Of a stretch of DNA of 64,000 nucleotides, positions 1-13,469 are shown in pieces; the first letter of the stretch is position 1, and each line of letters opens with the position of its first letter. The notes below the pieces were generated by a model, which was given only the letters and a program-made list of their open reading frames with translations, did not search any database and had not been told where the DNA came from. The translations under genes were made by a program, and so were the position numbers. Source of the stretch: Lumnitzera littorea (lineage: Eukaryota; Streptophyta; Magnoliopsida; Myrtales; Combretaceae); NCBI GenBank assembly GCA_024138015.1, contig JAMXBB010000010.1:47296024-47360023 (forward strand). Direction: 5' to 3'.

Positions 1-962
1 ATCAGCTTTGTCTTTCATCATCTTCACAATAGTATGATTCCCAACTTAATATAATTTTCATACAAAAGTCATCAATTCCGACTCACACTTTCAGTATACA
101 TTCCCCCCTAATGTTGGGCCCTTCACAATGATGTTAACCTAAGGATAAAACATTATCCCCTCAGCTATTGAAGCTGAATAAGAGTGGATAACAAACAATA
201 CAATATAGACAATATCACATATGACTACCGAAACATTTCAATCATATTTCATAGGTTCAACTTTACATATACATTCGCCCAACCTAACATTTATTGTTAG
301 CAATGCAGTATGTTATGCTCATGTACATAGCACGCATCGATACTGATATCCTACACCCTTCCAATCTTCTTTCAGTTAGTCGATATAGCCGGGCATCTAA
401 ATACAACATCCAAGAACCTATGGGCAACAAGGAGTTACCGATATCAAAAAGGGAAACAATGCCAAATTAGACCATACACTGCAGTCTACCAAATTTAACA
501 ATCAAAATAGTCACAATGTTCAAGCAATGTAATCTATATACTTCCAAAAACTGAGTTCATAGAGCCATGATTTTTCTATGATCACTTAGAAGCCTTATTT
601 TGAAAATTTTGACTTGTAAGTCCCTTTTATGACATGCCATGCCATGATATGCAATAACAACTTAAGAACATCAATCAGCACAATCAATCTTTAAGTTTTA
701 TTCAACCTAGTTATTTGATTCTAGTCTTTGAACTCTCCCTAGCGAAAATCTAGCATCTCACTTAAGGTTCACTTAGGTGAACACCCAAAAGATTGAGTTA
801 ACAATCACTCAACTTCCCTAGTTAGCACAATCATTCATAAGTACAAATCAAACAAAATAAGAAGCAACTTAAGAGAGTAAAGGGTAAATGAGGAAGAGAT
901 ACCTAGAATTTTCATAACGTTGATAAACTTTTAAGGATAAAAGTTCTTTTAGAGGGGTGGAA
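1..962. other. No gene seen; probable tail of an LTR element
   Basis: No convincing reading frame is visible on either strand. The last ~100 bases lead into a purine-rich tract (about 951-960, agaggggtgg) directly before a TGTAACA start. That is the usual arrangement of a polypurine tract before the 3' LTR of a Ty3/gypsy element. The preceding bases, read loosely, resemble the decayed C-terminal end of a polyprotein, but frames are broken and this is inference only. Confidence 0.35.
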
Positions 963-3105
963 TGTAACAACAGGGATTTTAATTATTTAAAAATAATCTT
1001 TTATATTTGAAATTCGTATTTCTTTTAAAAAGATTTAAGTTTTATTCCTTTCTAAAAAGATTTATGTTATTATTTTAAAAATAATGGCACTTTTGTAATT
1101 AGTAATGCTAAAAACCCTTACCGTATATATTTTGTAAAACTTACGCTGGCCACTTTCTCTTTCTTTTCTCCCTCCTCTTAAACTTACGTTTTTCTTTTTC
1201 CTTTTTCCCAACTGGTGGTTTCCCTTTTTCTTCTTAACATAATTCCTCTTTTCTTCACTTCTTAACATGTTTAGAACAAAACACTAAAGTAAGTTATTTT
1301 ATTTAGATCTTTTCGTATTTATTTCCATTATTTTGTCATATGCTCTCGTTGTGGTTTTGGTAAACAACCTTGCAATTGAGGAAGTTATGATCAAAAGAAG
1401 AAAAGGCAAGAACTTTTGGTGCATCGTGTTGTGTCTTTCGTGTTTCTCAAGTAAGTTTACATTGTATTCTTGTTTTCTTTGGAAGTTCTTTTTTTTTTTT
1501 TATTGGTTGGGTTACTGCTTCTTTTTAAAGGGGAAGGGAAATCAGATGTTAGAGTAGGTTATTTGATGTTTTTTATATTTAGGAGCATGTCTTTGAAAAT
1601 GTGGTAATGAAATAAGAGAAGAAGAAGAATGGGTGAGTTTGCTATACAAGTTAAATTCAGTGACAAAATTTCTTAGCTAGATTAGTTAAGGGATGCAAAA
1701 ATTCCATGAATTTTTATAGAACAGCTCAAAAAATAGCTTAAGTAGTCAATGAGAGAGTGTTGTAAAAGGTTAAATTAAGTAAAGCTTAGTCAAAAGTTGA
1801 TTCCTAGGAAGTGATCGAAAAATTCATGTCTTGCATTCTTAACCAATTAACTAATTGTTTCTCTCTAAGTAATTTATGAAATTCATTTATGAATGATATT
1901 TCAATGACATAAAGTTTAGTAATTTCTTATACAATTATATAGTTGAGTAAGGTTTTGACATGCGTACATGTAATGTATGTTTATCAAGTAATTTCTTGTA
2001 CAATTAACTAATTGTTTATCTCTATTAATGTTCAGCTCGGACATACAAAAACTCAAGTACGTGTTCACTATGCTTGTTACTTATGTATATTAGGCTATAA
2101 ATTGAAATGAATAAAATAATTAATTAGCTAATAATTTACTTATTGCATGTGTGTGGCTTAACCTAGATACCCATAGTGATGGAAACCTAAAGGGCACCTG
2201 TTGATTGATGTGTAGTGATGTCTTTGGTAGAGTTACATAGAATTATGATGTTTCGTGGATTTTAAGGCCTAAAGTGGTAGTTTCCAACATTGTAATATCT
2301 CTGTGTATGTGTGTATATGTGTATATATATAAAATAAATATAGTGTGTTCGAGTCATGAGAACCCTGTATTGTATAAACGATATAATTAAGATAATAAAT
2401 TGATGGTCGTTTACATGTCTACATAGAATGCATATGGTTATGTGATTGTTTAACATGCACATGTAGTTTTGGTACATACGAGTTAGACATTAGCTTACCT
2501 TTCAAGAACTTCCTTTTTTAACTGCAAGTACAAAGGATTACTTAACATATGATAAGATTAGTATAGACTACTTTCAGGTGGGGACAACGTAGAGTACTTA
2601 TATTACCATGATCATTAGTGAATAAAAATGTTATGTTAACTCGTAGTTGGTTAGTTTATATTGGTTGGATGTTGGAGATGAGACTCCATAAGTTCATTTT
2701 TATTCCCGGTTGTGTTATGTGTAGTCAAATTCCAATAGTTGTTTGTAAGTTATGATTAGTACATTTAGTTATACAGGAACCTACATAGGCTCTAACCTTT
2801 ATAGCTATTCAGTTGATTGGTTACTTTATTCTTAAAGAGTGGATTGATCATTCCACTCAAAGTTGTCAATTGTAGATGTATTGATTATGAGTTTGATAGA
2901 AATTACAGGTGTTTATGGAATTTAGAAAGATTAAGAGCCTTAAACATGTCATTATTGGAAGGTAGCAACGTCCAAGTTTTAGAGCATTATAATATATCTT
3001 ATATAATAATTTAGACTAATGGAATTGCATCATGTGTCATTCCTTAACGAAAATGTTCACACTCGTTAATAAAAGACTCTTTTGTGTATGTTGAGAACTT
3101 GAATG
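963..3105 (+). mobile_element. Ty3/gypsy-like LTR, decayed, right end uncertain
   Basis: Starts with TGTAACAACAGGGATTTT followed by an AT-rich stretch, directly after a purine tract. This is the usual look of plant Del/Tekay-type LTR starts. A TATA-like box lies near 1124 (gtatatattt). A motif shared with other LTRs in this window, agcttac followed by a pyrimidine run and a gcaagt or ttcaggt, occurs around 2490-2580. No coding capacity is visible. The right end could not be fixed: a repeat of the first ten LTR bases (tgtaacaaca) occurs at 3104, but no clean CA end plus target duplication was found. It could be the 3' LTR of an element mostly left of the window. Confidence 0.4.
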
Positions 3106-4349
3106 TAACAACATAAAGGTTTAAAACTAAGATATAGAAATAATGAAATGTTGGGAACTAAATTTATATTTCTCCCTAATAAAAAATTAATCAACTTTGA
3201 CAAAAAAAAAAAAAAGAGGTTAATTATAGTTGAATTCAAGCACCTAGACTATTTATGTTCTCTAAAGATTCTCATCAAATATGGAAAAATGCATAAAAAG
3301 TCATCCATTATGAATGTATGGGTTCTCTAACTAAACGTGTGAGAGAACATGATACAGATTCGTGATGTTTTTTAAATGCGCTTTTAGGAAAAGATATTCT
3401 AACACATCATGTGAATTAATTAGTAGCATATAAATATTAATAAAAGTTTGATCTATGATAATAAAGAAACTTACTTTTAAAAAAAAGGACCAATTATGTT
3501 TTCACATATCGAATTTTATTGATACTTATAAAACAATTATCGATTCACATAACATGTTAATATAATTGAAGTATCTCTTATGCATTTAAGCTATGAATGG
3601 AAGCTCATCCTTCTTGTTATATTCGGCTAGTACTTTACTTGCTTTAGCAATGAAAGCCTACAAGATATGATATTTTTATAAGAAACCATTGGTAGGATTT
3701 TATAGAGCACCAAAAGATCAAATCTTGCAATCAAACAAAAAGTAGTTCCACTGATAATTGGTCATAGGAAAGGTTTAGTAGAAAAAGATTTGATTTTTGG
3801 AAAAAAAGATAGTAGATATTTTCTTTTCTATTTCTTTTTTTTTTTCTTTCTTTTGCCTACTTAGTGGATATTTTCTAAACCACCAAAATATCAAATTTTG
3901 CAATAGAATAATTAATTTGTTTCAATGATTTTGCATATAGAATTTAGTTTCAAATAAAATAAAAAATGTGAAATTTAAGATACAACATTAGTGTTATAGG
4001 AAAGATTTCATCTTTCACTATAAATAATTGATGGATTATTGGTAATGCCACAACATTAAATTTTCCAATGAATCATGAAATGATTATCAATGATTTGGCA
4101 TAAGAAAGGAGATTGGTTAATAATAAGGATTTAATGGAGAAAAATGAAAAAAAAGATGATATCTTTAATCTGATGTCTTTACAACATGTTGATTATCACC
4201 GAATTCTTTTTTTTTTCATTTAATTTTTTGGCCTTGTCCTAATGTATTATTGATCTTATGTGCTTTTAATTATTTTATTTTATTTATATTTCTTAATTAT
4301 ATTATTTATTTAAATTTTTTATTTTAGTAAGTCAAGCATAACTTATTTT
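3106..4349. other. Gene-free AT-rich interval
   Basis: Homopolymer runs and AT-rich sequence only. Short frames here have no recognisable similarity and no gene context. Confidence 0.5.
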
Positions 4350-5037
4350 TAGGGATGAGCAAAAAAATCGACCAAACCAAACCAATCGCCATATACCCAA
4401 CTAAATTAAACTGAAAATATGGTTTTTCTTACAATTTGGTTTAAAAAATTCTCAATTCAAAAATTTATAATTGATTTGAAAGAATAAACTAAACCAATCA
4501 GTAAAACCAAATCAAACTGTTTTATAAAAAAGTATAATAATATTTTACTTTAACTAAAGAATGTCTTTTGTTATAATATAACATATTAAAAAAATTATTT
4601 ACATTTATTGAAATATATATACATATATATATTAAATTTTTAATTACCATAATGTATAAGTTATATATGTAATTTAAGTCAAAATTTGTACTACATATTA
4701 TTTTTATAAATCAAGTTAGCTATTAACAAACATTTAAAAAGTTTTAGTCGCATGAATATTGATTTCTTCAACCTTTATTATGATAATACTTATTATTTTT
4801 AATCAATTCAATACTTTTTACATGAGATCACATGTTTTGCAAGTATACTTTTCTAAATTAGAGGATGCAGTTCAATCCATAAACCAAATTGAACCAAACC
4901 AAAATTTTATGCTTTGAAAAAATTTCCAATTCAAACTGTACATTTTGGTTCAAAGTTATAAAAAACCGAATTACATTTTTATGGTTTGGTTTGACTTGGA
5001 GGGAAAACTAAACTAAACTAATCTGCACCCACCCCTA
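4350..5037. mobile_element. Non-autonomous hAT-like element (large MITE)
   Basis: The left end reads TAGGGATGAGCAAAAAAATC and the right end CTGCACCCACCCCTA. These are imperfect terminal inverted repeats of the widespread plant TAGGGGTGGGCA type. Both subterminal regions are full of inverted ccaaacc/ggtttgg motifs (4371-4450 and 4870-5000), which is typical of this hAT MITE group. There is no transposase inside. An 8-bp target duplication is not clear (cttatttt against catttgtg), so the copy is old. Confidence 0.7.
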
Positions 5038-5092
5038 CATTTGTGGATGGAAAATTGACTAATTTATAAATAGTAGAAAATGCCGAGGATTT

Positions 5093-7986
5093 TGTCACGC
5101 TCCAAACAGCAGAGTTGTAACAGTCTTGTCATGTAAACTATTCTAAAATAAAAGCTAACCCCTAGCTGTTTTATCGTAAACCCGATTTACATAAAGCATC
5201 CACAGCTGATACACTCTAAAGTAAACAGTTCACATGAAAACCATATGATTTTTGCTTGTGGAAATCTTAAATCACATATTAAATTTTAGATAATTCAAGC
5301 AATATTAATAAAATTCAATAACTTAGTTTATTTAATGTGTATATAATTCAATATTACAAGCTCGGTAACTAAGAAAAAAAGCTTTAGAAGTTCAATTGTT
5401 CTCCAATTTATATCTTCGCTCATTAAGATCCAGCAGTTACTAATTTCAGGGTTATTATATTACGGCTTCCTAATTAGCACTTATAGAGGACATATAAGGA
5501 TATGAGTAATTAATCACTCAATAAGTTGAGATGGAGACATAAAATTATACATTAAGCATAAACAGGGTTATTAAACAATTATCTAAATGCAATACTACAA
5601 ACAAATGCCATTATACGATGTTGTCGGGTCCATCATGAAATGAAAGAAATTTCATCCTCTTTAATCGAAGTTTAAGGAGTTTTAGTGAGTATGCAACAGC
5701 TCACAGTCAAATCTAAGCTTGTACAATGGAGACATCCTTTCTCTCATGACTATCCTTCGAGCTACTGTCTTTATCCTTGCCATAATCTCCTCTCTTGTCA
5801 TTAGTTCGACTAAAGATAAAGAAGGGATCATTATACTACAGCGTTATCCTCTTTGAAGGTGTCAATATTTGGTCAAATAATCCTAAGCGTCCCTTATTGG
5901 GTTGCAATGTATGTCCAATTAAGATTACAAATCAAATATCATTAAGTCTAGTTTAAGGTAGTCAATCAACTCTATACAGTACAAACAATTTTAATTTAGA
6001 ATAGTAAGCCAGTAGTGCATAAACAAGCCCAAAGACATACAAGCATGTAGACAATCAAGTTACCTACAAGCATAACCAAGTATAGTCTTAAGCTTTCGAG
6101 TACTATGAAACGGTACTTCGAAATATAGTTACATATTGATCCCAATCTTATATAGACTTCTTTACTTGCTCATTTAGATGCAACTTATGTTACGCCTTCG
6201 CTACTAGTTCTTATAATACAAATATCATACAGTTATTACATATAGGCTTTATTTCTATAACTTAAATTAGTACCTTTAGTCTAAGGTTATTCTTTAATTA
6301 GTTGTCCAAGTTTTAGGTCCCTTATAATTAGTCTCGCCGTTAGCTAGTCTTTAATTTAGCCACTAATTCTATTCTTGATTATAGTTTCACTCATAAGCCC
6401 TAAATCATCTACTAACCCATTCTTTGAAATTATCTATATATGCCTCAAGTATAGAGAGTCTCTAGTTTGATTTCTAATTAATTCCTTAGTTTGCTCTATA
6501 TACCTTATCTTTGATTTAGCTTCTAAATTAGCCTCTAATTTGAACACACTATATATTTTAGCATAACTTCCCCACAATTTTATTCATGGTCAAACTTAAA
6601 GTACATTATATAGCCTATCACTACTTCATTTTAACTCAATCACTACATTCTCCATTACTTTAACACTTCTCATAAAACATATATATTAACACCAAATCCT
6701 TAATCCTTAAATCTAACACTTCTAACACTATAAATTTAATCCTTAAACATCGCTCAACATTACAATATACCAAAATATCATCTAAATTAGAATCCAAATC
6801 GTTTCCTTTGAGAAAATCATTGATTAGATAAATAGCTTTTTAATAGAATTTTAGAGCCTAAAAATTAGATAAAAATTTACAAAATAGTTTTCACGAAAAA
6901 CTTTTCATAAGAATTTAATATATATAATAGATGTTTCACAAAAAAACTGCGAAGTCGAAATAATATTAATAAGGTTTTTGAAAATGATATCAAAATCAGC
7001 TTGGATTTAGTAATTTTCTAAGGATGATATATTTTATGACTTAATTTTAACAAAATAATATTTTTCTTAGAATCTACATACAAAAATCTGTCTAAATACA
7101 AATTTTCATAAATTTAGTGATTAATTTGCTATTTTTGACTAATTAATAAAAATCGAATAAAGTTTTAAAGCTCACTAGAAATCACTGTTGCGCCAACACC
7201 AACCACCCAAGCTTGTCGGCTAGAAAGGGTGTGGATTCCCTTAGCTGTCTCTTAAGTTTTGGTTTGACTTGTATACCCTAATTTAACACTAATCATACCT
7301 ATTTTTGTCTAATTTTTCTGAAAATCCCCCTTAACTCTCCTTAAGCTCTCTCCATTTTTCCTATACTCTAAAATGACTAAAGTAACTCCAAAATAGTTGT
7401 TCTAAATTTATAAGGGAAGGGGTTATCGGTGGGAGATTTTCTATTAGCTAAGTACCATAATTTCTTTTTAACTTTATGTCCTAAGTGTTCTTATATTATA
7501 TAGAACCTCTCCAATTTGCACTTTAAATGTGACTTGCCTAAAGTATAGCATTGTAGGCTACCACATAAATTTTTTTTTTCCATTTTTTATTAATTTTCTT
7601 GAATTAATTTAGTATATTTTAGTATATATTAGCTATTTTAGGTGATTTTGGGTATATTTTCCTATATGTAAAATCATATTTAATACGAATAAAAACCTTT
7701 AAATATTATTTATACTATTTTGTGGTTTTTAATATGCACATAATTTATCTCTAATAATTCGCAATCATCGGAACTTGTTTAGTATATTTTCGGTAGCTAA
7801 CGAGTAATATATATATGTTTTATAAATGCTATATTTAATTATTTTATTTTCTTATCTCCAAACTCACTTGTCACTTTTACTAATATTCCTAACTTTTTTA
7901 TAAAATTCAAGATTAATCGGATAACTTTCATGATCACACTAAATCTTATTTATTAGTTTGTTAGTCAATTTGGGTAAAGTCTTACA
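5093..7986 (-). mobile_element. Solo LTR, family LTR-alpha (copy A)
   Basis: Reads TGTCACG at the left and TCTTACA at the right, so in minus orientation it starts TGTAAGA and ends CGTGACA. It aligns along its length with the copies at 35.4-41.8 kb, 36.5-39.5 kb and 63.2 kb. The shared landmarks are a 'ggtcca..atgaa' block at 5630, a 'gtcatta-gttcgacta' block at 5800, the leader ending near 7180, the minus-strand TATA near 7407, and the 'gctaacgagtaatat' block near 7797. Flanks gattt (5088-5092) and aattt (7987-7991) match at 4 of 5 bases, consistent with a diverged target duplication. No primer-binding site or coding region adjoins, so it is a solo LTR. Confidence 0.75.
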
Positions 7987-8144
7987 AATTTTAATTAAAA
8001 ACAAATTAAGAATTCATATAGAAGTAGTCAACTATTAATAACTAAAAGTATATATTTTTCTATTTTAAATATTTTTACTATATAATAATTAAATATATTT
8101 TTTATAGAAATTTATTAAATTAATTAAAAAGGTTAATAATGGGT

Positions 8145-8470
8145 AGTATCCTATGCCATGTTTGGTATGAAGTAATGCTCCAAAATGGAATGGATCAAAA
8201 TGAAAATGAGAATGAGAAATCTTTTCTTATATTTAAAAATAGTCATGAAATGGAATTAAATGAAATGATATTAAATGTTCAAATAAAATTATTTGTTAAA
8301 AGTACCTTAATTATTACGTATTATAATTTCTTTCAAAGTTTGAGAAGTAAATTTAATTAATTATGATTAATAAAGTAGGAATGGAATTCCTCTTGTAACT
8401 GGAATCATAGATTCTATAAAATCGTGATTCTAATTTTAAAATATACTTTCAAACATAAAAAATGAAAATA
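8145..8470. mobile_element. Possible MITE remnant ('ggaatgg..ccatt' type)
   Basis: An inward-facing pair, catgtttggtatgaag near 8158 and tttcaaacataaaaaa near 8448, encloses sequence rich in gaatgag/ggaatgg motifs. Similar sequence recurs at 14026-14400 and around 18300-18480. The ends are too diverged to prove a family. Confidence 0.3.
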
Positions 8471-8703
8471 AAACTCTAAATGATGATTTCATTTTAATTT
8501 ATTCATAGGCAAGAAACGTGGGAATATTATGAAGGTAAATCATGTCTTAAAAGTGACGAAGACTTTAATAAGAAAATAATGTTAATGACTTCAATTAAAA
8601 AAAAAAAAAACCTCAAATATAACAAAAAGAAAAAAGAAAAAACGGGCAAGTGAAACATTTATTTTATACGTAAAAAGGAAAACAAAACCTTTCGTTGGCA
8701 ATA

Positions 8704-8728
8704 CTCTCTCCTCTCTCTCTCTCTCTCG
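8704..8728. repeat. (CT)n microsatellite
   Basis: A nearly pure ct run about 470 bases upstream of the putative TATA box of the pyrophosphatase locus. CT runs are common in plant promoters and 5' leaders, but a role here is inference. Confidence 0.85.
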
Positions 8729-9196
8729 TTACTACAAATTCTCGGGACCCGACACATATTATCCCTCCATATCCATTAGATCTAGTGCTGCATTCCAAAT
8801 CAACGGTCAATATTTCACGTTGAATGACTGTTGAGCTTGTCCCAATAGAAAATAAAACTATTTAGCTGACACACGCAGCATTTAATATATTTTAACCCTA
8901 TTATATTCGTACACACATAGACACTTGCTCCTCTTTGCCTGACAATTGACTGCAATCCTCATTGTTTACTTTCAGTCAAACCCTTTTAAACAGAACTTTT
9001 TCTTTCTTAATTCTGGGTATATTCCGATTCTACTTATATATTTTCCATTGCATTTTTTACAGATTAAAAATTAGGATCAGACCTGTATTTACGTACATAC
9101 ATACATTGTACATATATATATATAGCTCGTTTTACTTCTTCTTCTTTTTTTTTTTTTTTTTTTATTCCCTTGGCAAAATAACAACGGTAGGATAAA

Positions 9197-9204
9197 TATA
9201 AATA
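9197..9204 (+). promoter_or_regulatory. Candidate TATA box of the pyrophosphatase locus
   Basis: TATAAATA followed by acccctccagcagcctctc, a typical plant core promoter spacing ahead of a short untranslated exon. The only evidence is the motif and its position about 850 bases upstream of the first recognisable coding exon. Confidence 0.5.
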
Positions 9205-9229
9205 CCCCTCCAGCAGCCTCTCATTTTCT

Positions 9230-9304
9230 TATAGTACCTACCAGTACCAGCTTGAGTTTTAAGCTATATCCCAAAGCATACCATATAACTGGCATATATT
9301 ATCT
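9230..9304 (+). other. Candidate 5' untranslated exon
   Basis: The sequence after the TATA box ends in ATCT followed by a consensus plant donor gtaagt at 9305. Leader introns are common in plant soluble pyrophosphatase genes. The exon itself has no AUG-led frame related to the enzyme. The start is an estimate from the TATA position. Confidence 0.4.
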
Positions 9305-10046
9305 GTAAGTGTTGCTTTTTTATTTATTTTCATTTATATATGTACTATCTCTGAGTTTATTTTGCATTATCGGTTCGTTATATTTTCGGTTCGTCATAGT
9401 TTATTATGTATAACTTGTATTGTTAATGCATGTTCACGTATATAGTTGGCAAGCCGTTTTGTATTTTCGTGCCGTGCAAGGTAATTTAGTTAAGGAAATT
9501 TTGTCACAGTCAACTAAGAAAATCTGGGAGCAGAAGCTCTTTTAGTTAGATGAGAATTTTTTTTTTTTTCCGTGAAATTATATGAGAAAGTTAATTTCAC
9601 GTAATTTGTTTTTATCTTAAATGGGAGATGTGAAAGTGAGCATGGAAAAAAATGTTTATTCACTTCTTCGATTTCTTGGAATAGTGGAACTAAGCTGAGG
9701 AATCAAATTTCCAATAAAATCGGAGTCTATCCTTGAATCCTCACTATGTTTTTAATGAAAATAAAAACGAATTGGATTCCATGAGATATAATTCTATAAG
9801 ATAATCAACGGTGGCCTTGGGCTATCATTGATGGATTTTTGTTGAAATAGTATATTGTATGCAACCTAATTTTCGAATATTCCTGAGGGGTCGAAGTAAG
9901 AGATATCCAGGAAACACAGTTTATAATTGATCTCTACTTTTAGAATGACATTCCAATGAGGGGTCGAAATAACCTGATCGTTCCATATTCCTTTCTGTTG
10001 TCATTAAATATGGCCTGGTATACCAAGCGAATTTCTAGATTTTCAG

Positions 10047-12709
10047 GTTGTTGAAATCGGTAAGGGGAGCAAGGTTAAGTACGAACTTGACAAGACAAGT
10101 GGGCTTATCAAGGTGCAAATCCACATCCCCCTTTTGGCTCTTTTTATTTTTTAACCGAGAAATTGAGTGAACAAGTTACTAAGCAATGCTTCCACCTGGG
10201 AACCTTTGTTTGCTAAAAAAAATTTACACATCTGCAACTCATTATCCATCACTGCAAGCATCACTGTGTCATACTTCCATGGATGCTAATTTGCTCTAAA
10301 TGCCATAAAGAAGGTTTTAATGAAATTAGAAGACACTAGAAAATTGGGGATCTTAGGGTGTGTTTGTTTTGTCAACAACATATTTACCTTTTCATTTCAT
10401 AGTGATAGTGCTAACTCATAGCATTTAGTAGTGGAAGGTATTGGAACGCGATGGTGAGGGACAGTGGTTATTGATGATCATATGAGAACTGAGAGAGGAT
10501 CGATAAAAATGAATATTTACTTTTGAATAAAGGAAATCATCTTCCTGGCTTGTACTGCAATGTTTTCATCTAAGTGAATATATTGTTTGTCAGTTATGCA
10601 TAATTCCTATTGTTGACCTGTGGAAAACGTGTTTGGTGAACCAAAGGCACTCTTATACACAACTCTTTTCAGCTTCATATAAGTATTAACTGTATTTGAT
10701 CAACAAATCTAGTCCAAAACTATGAGTTTCTAGGCATCATTACATCAGGTGACAACGATCTCTGGTAACTCTTCTTTTAAACCTTAAAATTGTGTTTTCC
10801 AACATAGTGCAGTGCATCTGTGTTGCTGTTGCCTGTTTATGTCTGATACTCGGTCCTGGAGTCCATATGTATAAGTTGTTGTAATTAATTACTCTTAATG
10901 CATCAGCTCCATATCTTCTTTTCATCATTGCAGTCCCTAGGTATCAACAAATATGGAAAAGCTCTGGCATTCAGTGAGAATGGCAACTAGAAGATTTAGT
11001 CTTTGGCTTTCAAACCATACAAAAATAATGATTGTAATAATAGTAATAGTAATAGTAATAATATCATGGTTTATTACTGCATGAATTGCTCACCTGTAGC
11101 CTAGAATTTGGAAGTGAAATGCAATATTAAGGCAATAGCTGACTGTTCGAGGTAAAATAATGATAGGTTGACAGAGTCCTCTACTCATCAGTTGTCTACC
11201 CCCACAACTATGGATTCATACCACCCACCATTTGTGAGGACAGTGACCCAATGGATGTTCTGATACTGATGCAGGTACTATCTTCTTGCCCTTAATAAGG
11301 GCATAAATCTTCGTAATTTTCTTATCTAATGTATATGTTCATTTATGTTCTTCTGCTCAGGAGCCCGTGCTACCCGGTTCCTTCCTTCGTGCCCGTGCCA
11401 TTGGCCTGATGCCCATGATTGATCAGGTAAAAGATCAAGGCGCAATATATAGTTTGAGGGCCTTAAAACTGTCATTACGAGTTAGGAGACTCTATTTTTG
11501 GAAGCCTAATAGTGGGATTTCCATGGTTTTAGGGACTGAATTTATTTCTGCTGGCTTACTTCACTGCTTTCTTGCAATTGTACGTGTGTGCATATTAAAT
11601 CTATGGCACAAAATTTATTTTATCTTTTGACTTCAAGTTCCAGTGCATTAGAAACTCAAGTTGGTTGCTGGACTCCAAGGTGCATCGATGCTGATAGTTT
11701 GGCAAATGCATATCCTTATTCGGAAGTCGTTAGCAAATAAAGAAAAGACATCGACTCTTATGTTGAGGGTAGATGTTAGCCATACTGGTTTAACTAACTC
11801 AATGGACTTTTTGCTACTCTGTTTTTGAGGTTGGCTTTCTGTTAGGATCAATTTTCAGTTGAGCATGTCCCTTTGCAGGGTGAGAAGGATGACAAAATAA
11901 TTGCAGTTTGTGCTGATGACCCTGAATTTCGTCATTACAAGGACATTAAGGAAATTCCTCCTCACGATCTTGCTGAGATTTGGCGCTTTTTGGAAGACTG
12001 TATCTTTCCATAGAAGCATTTTACGCAATTCCTTGCATAAATAATTACTGAAAGCTGCTGAGCAAAACCTATAATGATAGCTGAGTCTTGCATGAACTCA
12101 TTCAAAGTATATCATGCACTCAATTTTTTGGTGATTTAAAAAAGGAAAAAAAAAAAAAATAACACTAAAGAGACGAGAAAATCTTTATATGGTCCTGGAA
12201 TTCCATGTCAGCTTGATGACGTACTTGCACATAAAACTTATAACCGCTAGGTCATTTTCTGTCCTCAAAATGTTCTGCAAACACCTAATGTTGGGATGCA
12301 TATAGCAGTTAAAGTTCCCCATACGCATTTTTTATTAGTTGCATGTAACATGATGTCTACCTGACATGGAATTCAATGACCATCCAATGAAAATTCAGCA
12401 GTCTGGGTCATTACGAAACAAAGATGTGAATTCCTTTAGCGATTAGTACATCCTTCACTCCATGGTTGATGACAGATAAGAAAAATGAAAACAAAAAGTT
12501 TGATGTTGAAGATTTTCTTCCTGCTGAAGCTGCCATCAATGCAATCAAGTACTCCATGTGAGTTTTCCTAGACTTACTATGATTATAACGGTGGGACTCC
12601 TTCAGTGCCTGTCTGATCTTTGAACTTGAGACAAGGTCTCACCTTACGTTTGCTCTTTCCTTTTAGGGATCTTTATGCATCCTATATTGTCGAGAGCTTG
12701 AGGCAATGA
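10047..12709 (+). CDS. Soluble inorganic pyrophosphatase, six exons, N-terminus missing
   Basis: Hydrolyses inorganic pyrophosphate to phosphate in the cytosol (Mg-dependent family I enzyme). Exons: 10047-10112, 11167-11274, 11361-11426, 11879-11999, 12476-12557, 12667-12709. The introns are GT-AG and phases join without a frame break, giving 161 residues and TGA. Recognisable in order: VVEIGKGSKVKYELDK, VDRVLYSSVVYPHNYG, the family signature DSDPMDV, EPVLPGSFLRARAIGLMP, GEKDDKIIAVCADDP, a KKNENKK stretch, and a C-terminus ending ESLRQ. By family knowledge the catalytic residues (Glu of VVEI; Lys and Glu of KYE; Arg of VDR; the Tyr pair; the three Asp of the signature; Asp, Asp and Lys of GEKDDK) all lie in these exons. 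Plant homologues are about 210-216 residues, so roughly the first 50-60 residues (the NERILSS...HPWHDLEIGPG region) are absent: no exon for them is visible upstream. Some conserved positions have changed (PPHD-L and W-R-F-L-E-D against the usual PPHRL and RRFFED). It may be a truncated gene or a young pseudogene. Confidence 0.9.
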
Positions 12710-12911
12710 TGGGCAAGTTCAGATTGGCCCATCTTCATCCATGATCTTGCAAAGGGATATGCATTAATTGTGGGCTCTCAGCACAAGCTTCAAGTATTTA
12801 TGAATCCTCTAAACTAATTTCCTCAGTAGTTTTGTACTCACAGTTCTCCGATATATCGCCAAAAATACTTCATCTGTAATATTTATATTACTTGTTACCC
12901 TTAAGAATAAA
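12710..12911 (+). promoter_or_regulatory. 3' untranslated region with AATAAA signal
   Basis: Non-coding sequence after the pyrophosphatase stop, ending in AATAAA at 12906-12911. This is a plausible polyadenylation signal about 200 bases after the stop codon, a normal plant spacing. Confidence 0.55.
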
Positions 12912-13469
12912 AGGTACCTGAGAGCTTTTTTCATACAAGGGGTATGCCCGTATTGGGTAGATGAATAAACAACCCTATAGGAAACATGTGCTGGTTAATC
13001 ATGTAGATAGTCTAATAGGTGTCTTTAATATGTGGCTACCATTGATAGTACAACAAAATGTGAACAAGAAAGTACATCACAAAGATTATAGCATAGCACA
13101 ATCTTCCTCTATCATGTTTCTTTGTGCATGCGCTTTTAGAAAATAATATGCTGCTTAAGGGTTTTCTAAAACTGGTTGATTCTGTTAAAATATTAGTATT
13201 TATATCATTATATTATAACTAACGGCGTAGTTAGATATTTTGTTTAGAATATGGTATTAGATATTATGTTTAGTGCAGTTCCCGAAAATCATACGAATCA
13301 ATTGCTATCTCAAAGTAATTTTAGTACACAACATCATGCCACTTGTATTCTAGAACCTTAACCGGAAACTTTGACTATGATGCACGTTTAGATGTCAAAA
13401 GCTGTGTCGACTTGGTTGGCCCCGGCTAGCTCGAAGGGGTGAACCTCCATTTCATCATGAGTCGCTTTT
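12912..13469. other. Gene-free interval
   Basis: No recognisable coding or repeat structure beyond AT-rich sequence. Confidence 0.45.

Noticed and set aside
11367..11630. 87-codon frame overlapping a pyrophosphatase exon
   Set aside because: Only its first 20 codons are real exon. The rest reads through the intron donor at 11427.
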